In this document: piece after piece, positions 56,687 through 64,000 of the stretch
Numbering within the stretch: the first letter of the stretch is position 1
Layout of the letters: the number at the start of each line of letters is the position of its first letter
Notes under the pieces: model-generated
What the model saw: only the letters and a program-made list of their open reading frames with translations
Told to the model about the DNA's origin: nothing
Databases searched by the model: none
NCBI GenBank assembly: GCA_027924585.1
Contig: BSBM01000877.1
Coordinates: forward strand, 3,659,501 to 3,723,500
Direction of reading: 5' to 3'
Length of the DNA: 64,000 nucleotides
Source: Larix kaempferi
Lineage: Eukaryota > Streptophyta > Pinopsida > Pinales > Pinaceae
Made by a program: the position numbers and the translations under genes

Positions 56687-57300
56687 TCTTGCCTATATAC
56701 AGATACTAAATTGTTGTGTATATATCCACCTTAATCTTCTTATGATTACAGAACGGGCAGTATTCAGGCTATCAGGCTATCATCAAGGTTATATTTCCAG
56801 ACCCCTTGATGTAAGTATATGTATATATCATCTACTTGAAATCCATATCAGTGTAGTCTATTCCCAGCCTCAAACCCTAAAACAACCTTACTCGTGCAGT
56901 ATTCCGAGTGCTTATAAGACCGAATAAGGAGCAGCTTGGACAAATGGGTATGCCAAAATCAGGGTTCCCACTTCGTAGGCTGGAAATTTCGGCTGAGCTA
57001 CTGTAATGGGGTATGAAATACAGTCTGGCAGAGATCGAGCAGAATATAACAGACATACCTGGGAGAGCTCCAGCATATATATATATATAGAACGATTTAT
57101 CTGCAACAAGAAGCAGCAGGAGTTCAGACTTTCTCAGCTATATAGTACTGAACAGTGGGCCAAGATCTCTCTGCAGAAATCATCATCCTGTTGTGTGAAG
57201 CGAAGGGATGAAAGATTATAAAGACGGATTCACTGAGAGCAAAGACATGCACTGCCAATAGGGTTTCAAGACGTCGGGGATTGGATGCGAATGATGTAAG
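56687..57300 (-). promoter_or_regulatory. Upstream region of the ALOG gene
   Basis: Minus-strand upstream sequence with a TATATATATATATAT run at 57075-57089, about 390 bases before the ATG. This could serve as a TATA region, in which case the 5' UTR would be ~350 bases. No coding frame is convincing. ALOG genes often have an intron in the 5' UTR; I cannot place one with confidence. Confidence 0.35.
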
Positions 57301-57782
57301 AAAAGACTACGGCGACCGGGTATTGATGACGCCATACTCACCGTCTACAGTCTCAGGCACTACTCGGGTTATTGCAACCCTTTGGTTCTTTTGTATTATA
57401 AGTTGTGCTTTTTCTCAAAAGTTAAACCTTTTAATTAAATACAAATAAAAATACATGAAGGAGAGAGAGTGCCCATTGACAAGATATAATGAAGTTGATT
57501 GATTTTTTTAAAGGTTCAAGGGCTAATCATGCTCACTTTTCCATTAAAGTTGTTTGTACCATCACTCTGGTTTATTGCATTTCCACCTCTCTTTTCTCCG
57601 TGACATTTGATTTAATTTCATTTTTTCTTTATTATTTAATTTATTGTATATTTATATTTTAGTATTTTATTTAAATAATTGATTGTTTTAATATTTAATT
57701 ATATTTTAGATAAATGTATTATATTTTAAATTTAATTAAAAATGGATAATCTGCTGATTACGTGAGCACCATGATGTGACAA
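57301..57782. other. AT-rich intergenic DNA
   Basis: No gene or element is recognised. Confidence 0.4.
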
Positions 57783-57990
57783 CAAGATTGTGGGCAAGGG
57801 TAGCAATACTAAGGGCCAAGGAGCGGGTTCATCTAGGCGCACTGGCAGAGTAGGACCTGCAAACTTATTTCGAGTTCTCCGAGATTACATTTGATCACAT
57901 ATATAGGGAGCTAAACTCACTCGGTGATACCCTCTCCAAGCAGGTTACTGGTTGTATGGATGGATGTATTTTTTTAGGAGTTTACTTGGT
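57783..57990 (+). pseudogene. LINE RNase H tail remnant
   Basis: A plus-strand frame with one stop reads TRLWARVAILRAKERVHLGA, then after the stop FEFSEITFDHIYRELNSLGDTLSK. The last block matches the C-terminal 'HIYRExNxLADxLSK' pattern of the RNase H domain at the end of plant L1-type LINEs. It is heavily truncated upstream. Confidence 0.55.
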
Positions 57991-58291
57991 TACTTGTTTG
58001 ATATTGTTTATGCATTCTGTTAGTACCAAAGGGTAGGAAGAAATGGAAGTGGACAATTTGTTTTTTAAAGAATTCATGTTATTATAACGGGTATTTTGTA
58101 ATTTTGATTTTCACAAGAAATAATAAGTTACAGTTTTTTTTCATTGAAATATATATTGGGGTTGAGGGTAGGAGAAAGTTGTGAGGTTTGATGGTTATCT
58201 TTATGGAAGGCCAGTTTTGATTCTTAGTGGGGAGGTGTGGTGGGCATATGCTTCTTGTATCACTAGGGTGGTGGTCGTACTCCCCTTGATT
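57991..58291. other. Probable LINE 3' sequence or intergenic DNA
   Basis: T-rich, no feature beyond its position after the RNase H remnant. Confidence 0.35.
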
Positions 58292-58515
58292 ACGCCCTGT
58301 CCAACATTTAGGTTGGCCCTGACTCGTGGGTTTTTTATTATGTCATGTCCAATATTTAGGCTAGTCTAGACTGGTGAGTAGCTCTGGGTTCTTTATTAAG
58401 TCGTGTCCAACATCTAGATTGACTCGAGCTCATAGGTTTTTTATTAAGTCATGTCCACAATACTTATTGGATGGTTTGGAGAGGCTCCCACAGTTTATAT
58501 ATATATATATATATT
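58292..58515. repeat. ~50-58-bp tandem repeat and TA microsatellite
   Basis: GTC(C/G)(T/A)GTCCAACATTTAG-like units start near 58292, 58341, 58399 and 58446, separated by GGGTTTTTTATTA. A (TA)n run follows at 58498-58515. Confidence 0.75.
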
Positions 58516-59640
58516 AATTATAAATTTTATATTTAAAAATTCAAAATTAAGATAAAACTATATTAACTTATTATTTACTTTAGTTTTCAAATTTTAAAAT
58601 ATATTTGAAAAGCTAGCATACAAAGACTTGGCATTAATCTTTAATCATTAATATTACAAAACTTCGCATTAATCTTTTAATCATTAATATTATTTGTTGA
58701 CCATTTTCATTATAGTGATTCACTCATTTACATTTCTGAAGAAAAATCATTATTGAGATGCTTTTAAAATCCAATTTGATATATAACACTTAAAAGAAAA
58801 AAAATAATCATTTTGTTAATATTTATTATTAAATATTATAAATTTCATAGAAATATTTTAGAAATGTTTTTTCTATATAATTTATAAAAAATATTTTCTA
58901 CTTTTAATAATTATATATCTTTTATTAATATAATGATTAATTTATTATAATGTAAATATATTTACTATTTTAAGTACGAATTAATCACAAGTTATGATCA
59001 ATGGATCTTTCATACTTTTTAACATCATAATTTTTCACTTATAAAATAATCAAATCAAGAGTTATATATGCTAAAGTTCACATAGATATATGGTAGGCAT
59101 AATCACAATTAATGATTTCCAGCATCGTAGTTTATGGACTTGCAAAATTTTCGTTATGCTAAAGTTCTCACATAGATATATGGTATGAATAATTACAATT
59201 CATGATTTTCATAATCGTAGTTTATAGAATTGCACAATTTTTGTTATGCATAATTTTTATTTGAAGTAGTCTATTTATTTTATGTTTTTGACTTTTAAGG
59301 TAGGTTTTAGTAAGTTTATTAATTATACATTGAAAAAAGGTAAAAAAAAAATAGACTACACTTTTTATTTTGATTTGATTATAATTTTAATAATTAAAAT
59401 AAAATTGTTTTTTATTAATCAATATATAATTAAAATTATTTATAACTTAGTTTAAATATTTATTAAAAAAATTCCTAAATGTAAATACTAATCTATCACT
59501 TCATTATTAATTTAAAAATTTAATCATTATAATTTATCCACTAATAAAATAATCATTTAGTGATGAACCACTTACAATTATAATCATAACCATTCACTTA
59601 GTTTTAATTATTGTACTTAGTCCACTTAGGAGAAAGGTCA
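58516..59640. other. Very AT-rich intergenic DNA
   Basis: Contains a degenerate doubled word CACATAGATATATGGTA(G/T)G near 59078 and 59170, followed in each case by a TTTATxGAxTTGCA segment. No gene is seen. Confidence 0.45.
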
Positions 59641-60494
59641 ATGGTATAATGGTATATATTGTTTTTTATGATTGACTTTTGAGAAGTGTTTATTACCATG
59701 GGATAATATGTTGCGTAGAGGATGGGTTGGTTCAAATTGTTGTATTTTTTGTAAGGAAAATTGTGAAATTATGGATCATATTTTTGTGAATTGTGTTTAC
59801 CACAAGAGGATATGGAAACTTGTTTGTCATTTTCTTAATATTTTCTAGGAATGGGGAATGATACAATGGAAGGGAGCTTTTTACACTGGATTAAAAAGTG
59901 TCATTCTCACAAACTCCTGTTAGCATTCATTTTTTGGGATATATGGAAGTCAGTAAATCTTTGAATTAGTATTCCAGTTGTATGAGAATTGTTAGCATGT
60001 ACAAAGACTATGCTAGAGTGGATATAAACAAGAAAAAAATTAGATAGATTATAGCTCTATCAAATTCTTCTAATTCTACAGGACACTTTGATGGTGTTGA
60101 ACAAAGGGGTAACTATGGTGCTGGTATTTTGATGAAGATAAATGAGGATCACATTTTTAGATTATGGATGAACTGTGGGAAGGGATCAAATACCGAGGCA
60201 GAGTTAATGGCACTATGGTGCTTGCTTAACTTTGCTTCTTCACTTGGAATTGATACTATTCAGGTTGATGGTGATTCATTGGTAATTATGAATTGGGCAA
60301 AAAAAATATGTATCCTACAAGTTATCTATATGGAAAAATTGTGTATGAGAATTGAAGCTCTTATGGTCACCTTTGTTGAACTGAATATTGATCATGTTTT
60401 CCATGAATAAAACTCTGAAGTTGATTTACTTTCGAAGGCTGCTCTTGAGGCAGATGAAGGTATCCTCCATTTGGAGGAATATGTGGAAGGTTCT
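59641..60494 (+). pseudogene. L1-type LINE 3' end: zinc-finger RVT tail and RNase H
   Basis: 59690-59850 encodes LLPWDNMLRRGWVG, then CCIFC, then MDHIFVNC, the zf-RVT pattern at the end of plant LINE reverse transcriptases, followed by a stop. 60063-60490 encodes an RVT_3-type RNase H: GHFDGV (first Asp), GSNTEAELMAL (Glu), IQVDGDSLVIMNW (Asp) and, after a stop at 60408, EVDLLSKAAL. Two stops show it is dead. The RT domain itself is not present in the window, so the copy is 5'-truncated or decayed. Confidence 0.85.
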
Positions 60495-62104
60495 TGTTAA
60501 CGCATAAATATCGCACACATGTGACATTTTTTTAATTCAAATAGTAAGGCATCATCAACATAAAGCATGCATCCCATCGACGACATCCTCATTAGATCCA
60601 AGAAGCAATATGAGTCCAGAAATGTTAAAAATAATCAAAAGATGGGACTGCACAACCTAACCTCTGTTTAGGTGTGTGACTGCTCATATTACCAGTTATA
60701 TGCTCGTGTGACCCATGCATGGATTTCCCTTCGATATTCGCGCGATTGTCAAAATAACGGGATTTCAACCACCAGCTGCGCATTAAAGGATAAAAAAATC
60801 CCATCACCAACAAAAATTCAAACTTGTCTTCTCAACATGATGGATTGGCATTTAATAGCCCCCATTGTGTACCTTGAAGCTAGTTCATGAGGTGATGGGG
60901 TTCACACTTGGATCTAGTTGTTTCTTGTCCACCTCTTGGCCTATAAAAGGAAGCCGTGGGCATGCATCTTGGAGGAGAAATCAAGAGCAAGGTTATGCTG
61001 TAGAAATTGTATTGGAGCTTCCTCAAATCCCATCTCTTTCATATTTGTTGGCATTCTCTAAAATATTTTTCCTCCTTCCTTCAAGGGAAAGTGCTTCTCT
61101 CCATTGGTTCTTTGAGCTATCTAGCATTTAGTGTGGAAAAAATAGGTCTCCCTAAGGGAAATTGTTGGGTTCCCTTTGAATCCTTCACCTTTTAGGTGAC
61201 ACTACATGTATTTGCTTGATCGTTGGGAGATCTAAAGTGGTTCATGCACTGTTTTTTTGTTGTGGTTTGCACCCTCTTGTTCCCTTTCATCATTTCAAGT
61301 TATTTTTGTTTTTATTTTTGTTCTATTTCACTAACGAAGCCTTAGAGGATCTACTTTGGGGTTATTACTTTTTCTTCATGTTTCTAAATACTGGGCCTAT
61401 TCAACAACCTCAAGGGATTTCACCCAAAGTGGGAGAGGCTACACACCTTTGTGAATAATTTCCTACAACAATATTTAGGGTGACTCCACTTCATTTTTTT
61501 CCATTTTCTTTTAACTAGGTTATTAATCGTTAGGTAGCTAATTTTTGGTATATTGTCCTTTACAGGTGAAGAGGTCCATACCCTTCATTCCAGAAATTTG
61601 GCCTCGTCTTGGCCATAATAACTATTTCAATAGTTGTGTGGATCCCGATGCCCCGGCCGCGCAATCTGTGTGCATAAACCTTCAACAGTCACATTGTCCA
61701 TGCAGTTTAACATACTTCTTCCATGTGACCAAGTTTCAAATTGTAATTGCGCTATTGTGCACCTGTGAGTGTTTTCTCCACGTTGTTGTGCACTTATCTC
61801 TACTTTTTGCGGGTCGTTGCTCATTTTATTTATTTTTTAATCAATTTTTCACAATCTTGTAGCCCCAATGGATTCTTACTAATGAACTAGAACTAATTAA
61901 ATTCCAATAGTTACATGTTTCTATAATAATTAGTTCACTTAGACTAAGATTAGGGAGTAAAGAGTCCATCTCTCTTGAAATTTACTTAGGTAACCAACCT
62001 TGCGGCTTTCAATGAGCCTCATTATTATCAGTAGTATTCAAGACATCTCATGTTCTTTGTTTACTTAGCCTTTTTTTAGGCTAAAGTAGTGTAGAATCCA
62101 CTTT
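60495..62104. other. Non-coding, possibly part of a plus-strand LTR element
   Basis: It begins TGTTAACGC immediately after the LINE tail and contains a TATA motif CTATAAAAGGAAG near 60941 followed by a purine-rich start-like region. A plus-strand Tat gag remnant lies downstream at 63720. This would fit an LTR and leader, but no second LTR, clear primer site or LTR end was found. Confidence 0.3.
60941..60953 (+). promoter_or_regulatory. TATA-like box
   Basis: CTATAAAAGGAAG on the plus strand in a context similar to the LTR promoters of A-C. Confidence 0.35.
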
Positions 62105-62625
62105 TTGCACACAAGCAAGGACCTAAAGACTCTAATCTCCCCAAGTATTCTCTTCACCTCACACTTATATGAGCTTTGTGAATCAGAAAGGGGTGAGAAA
62201 TGTGAAATACCTCCATTGCACACTTTTAACTCATTAGCACTTTATTTTTGCAAAGCACCATTAACATCTTTTAGAGTTAAAAGGTAAATCTCCATTTGCA
62301 TTTTCTTTATACTCTTCTAATTAATTTGCAAAAATCAATTTTCTTACCTCACACATGTTTGCATCACTAACACACACTAAGGGACCTAAAATATTTTTCA
62401 TTCCAAGTATGCTCTTCACGTTGCACTTCTTGTGAGATTGGTGAATAAAAAAGGAAGGGAATTGTGAAATACCTCGCTTACACTCTTTAAGTGAATTTGG
62501 ACCCTTAAAATAAACATTTGTAAATTGCCAACCAACTAAAATCCTCCACAGGAGGTCACAAAGCAACATTTTAGTTAGGTAGGATTGATTAAGATAGGAA
62601 TCCATTAGTGATCACCAATCTCGTT
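62105..62625. repeat. Degenerate two-copy ~262-bp tandem repeat
   Basis: GGACCTAAA, then AAGTAT(T/G)CTCTTCAC and TGTGAAATACCTC, recur in the same order with the second copy offset by about 262 bases. Confidence 0.6.
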
Positions 62626-63640
62626 TCATTAGGTGTTTGAAACATAACATTGTTGGCTTATAGGGTACTATCAAATTCCTGTTACCAGCAAGTGTTAAAA
62701 GAAAACCCAGATAAGAAGTGTGTTGTGCCTAAGGAGTTCAAAGCTGAGGTATAGTTTCCATGCCCTCTCCAAAGACCCACTCATATTTATGTGGATGGAA
62801 CACTATACCACCCAGGTTGAACCACTTATCCACACTTGACGCAAGGTATCTTAGTGGCCAAACTTAGGACATCACCAAGGAGCAATTGTGAGTGCAATTA
62901 ACTCCTGAAGTCAGATATTGCCATTGGGAAGTGTTTCCACTCCTTTCGAAACATAGCCCCATCACCGGTATAACTGACTCTTTGTTACCTTCACTAGTCA
63001 ATTGGTGTGTGGATCCCATTGTCACCATCAATTGTGCTTTTGGAAGGCCCAGTTACATTTGAGAGGAAGGATGTTAGGTATTTTAGGGATTTTACACTTA
63101 TTTTTATTTTTAAATTCAAGTTCACTAACTCATGATTAACAAGAACCTACATGTGGAGACTCTTGCACTAAACCGACATCACACACATCACTCACTTTTG
63201 CACCATGTTGCATCTGTTGTGGTTGGCATATTTTTGCATTTGTTCAATTGTGTTTATTTCCACCATCACTCTCACTTGACACTAAGCTTTCACCATTGAG
63301 GAACAAAATGACCACCTAAGGCAGTCCCGACAACTGCAAGGCAACAAATTCTACGAATAGAAGCACGAATTTTCATATTTGTGACCCTCCAGAGGAAATG
63401 CAATGATATGCAATGTTTTTCCACTTTCTCCCCGTAGTTCACGCAAGAGATACTCTAGTCGGGGCCGCTACCAAGCCACATTGATAGGATCATTAGGGTA
63501 AGGTCGCAACTTGCTTGATTAATTTTCTCCTCTTGGAGAAGGTGTTGACCCTTTTTCCTCATCCCCTCATGGAAGAGGCAATCATCCCTCTCCTCCCTCC
63601 CTCAAAAGAGGTTCTCCTTTTTTTTCCCCCTCATAGATCC
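62626..63640. other. Non-coding, no clear feature
   Basis: No supported gene. The part after 63400 resembles the leader or N-terminal gag of the following remnant. Confidence 0.35.
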
Positions 63641-64000
63641 TTTGGAACATTTTGATCCCTCCTCTCTAATAGGAGGTCTCTCTTTATTTTCAAGATCACC
63701 TTGGTCTCCACCTTGCGGAAACCACACACAGCATACAATGGTAAGACCAACTCCCACCTTACCTTTCATGGCTAGCCTCAATCTCCCATATTTGGACAAA
63801 TTGATAATTGACCCTATCATGCATGATCAAACATGACCAACTATGTCGGATAGGATACCCTCAAATATTCCTAAATTCGTATGGAAAAAAGGAGACGACC
63901 CCACCAACAGCATAGTGGAATACTTAATGAGGCTTCACCTCTTCTAGCGAACCCTCACCGGGATGACAGCCAAGTGGTATGTGAATTTACCAATATTGAC
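63640..64000 (+). pseudogene. Tat-like gag remnant, continues past window
   Basis: On the plus strand LPFMASLNLPYLDKL, then IDPIMHDQT, stop, SNIPKF, KKGDDPTNSIVEYL, stop, RTLTGMTAKWYVN. It aligns with the Gag core of element C. About 11 residues present in C between the acidic GEDP block and NSIV are missing here, and both sides of the gap have an N-S-I-like sequence. Two stops show decay. The orientation is opposite to A-C. Confidence 0.75.

Noticed and set aside
60495-61600. A complete plus-strand LTR beginning TGTTAACGC
   Set aside because: There is a TATA motif but I found no LTR end, no convincing primer-binding site and no second copy in the window. Kept only as a low-confidence region.

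Overview
This is nuclear plant DNA. It has one intact gene, an ALOG/LSH-type transcription regulator at 55982-56686 on the minus strand. Most of the rest is transposon sequence: Ty3/gypsy LTR retrotransposons whose gag, pol and extra RNase H look like the Ogre/Tat lineage, plus LINE (L1-like) remnants. The amount of nested LTR sequence suggests a seed plant with a large genome; a gymnosperm is possible, but the species cannot be read from the sequence.

Region 1 (1-2735) is degenerate AT-rich repeat sequence with one LTR-like TATA motif and no gene.

Region 2 (2736-42998) is a three-level nest, all minus strand. Element A has LTRs at 2736-3745 and 15962-16436 + 42460-42998. Element B (16437-42454) sits inside the right-hand LTR of A and is flanked by the 5-bp duplication CCTCC. 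Element C (22252-32723) sits inside the integrase of B and is flanked by AAGGG. By eye, divergence between LTR pairs is larger in A and B than in C, which agrees with insertion order A, B, C. A and B each carry gag, protease, RT-RNase H, integrase and a second, separate RNase H downstream of integrase; all are broken. C carries gag and protease, then a short stretch leading toward RT, and then goes directly into 3' non-coding sequence, so it looks non-autonomous. All three share three phased stem-loops in the 3' non-coding region with nearly constant spacing. B also carries a plus-strand (antisense) passenger gene at 19709-20965 that resembles a plant-mobile-domain protein and has its own candidate intron.

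Region 3 (42999-54600) is intergenic. It holds two retroposed insertions with perfect target-site duplications (14 and 17 bp), a 178-bp foldback, and a dense series of two- and three-copy local duplications.

Region 4 (54600-57300) is the ALOG gene with its flanks. Region 5 (57300-64000) is AT-rich, with two LINE RNase H remnants on the plus strand, short tandem repeats, a TATA-like motif, and at the right edge a plus-strand gag remnant of another Tat-like element that continues past the window.

No tRNA, rRNA or CRISPR array was recognised. Domain calls come from motif reading only. Divergence statements are by-eye counts over short stretches.
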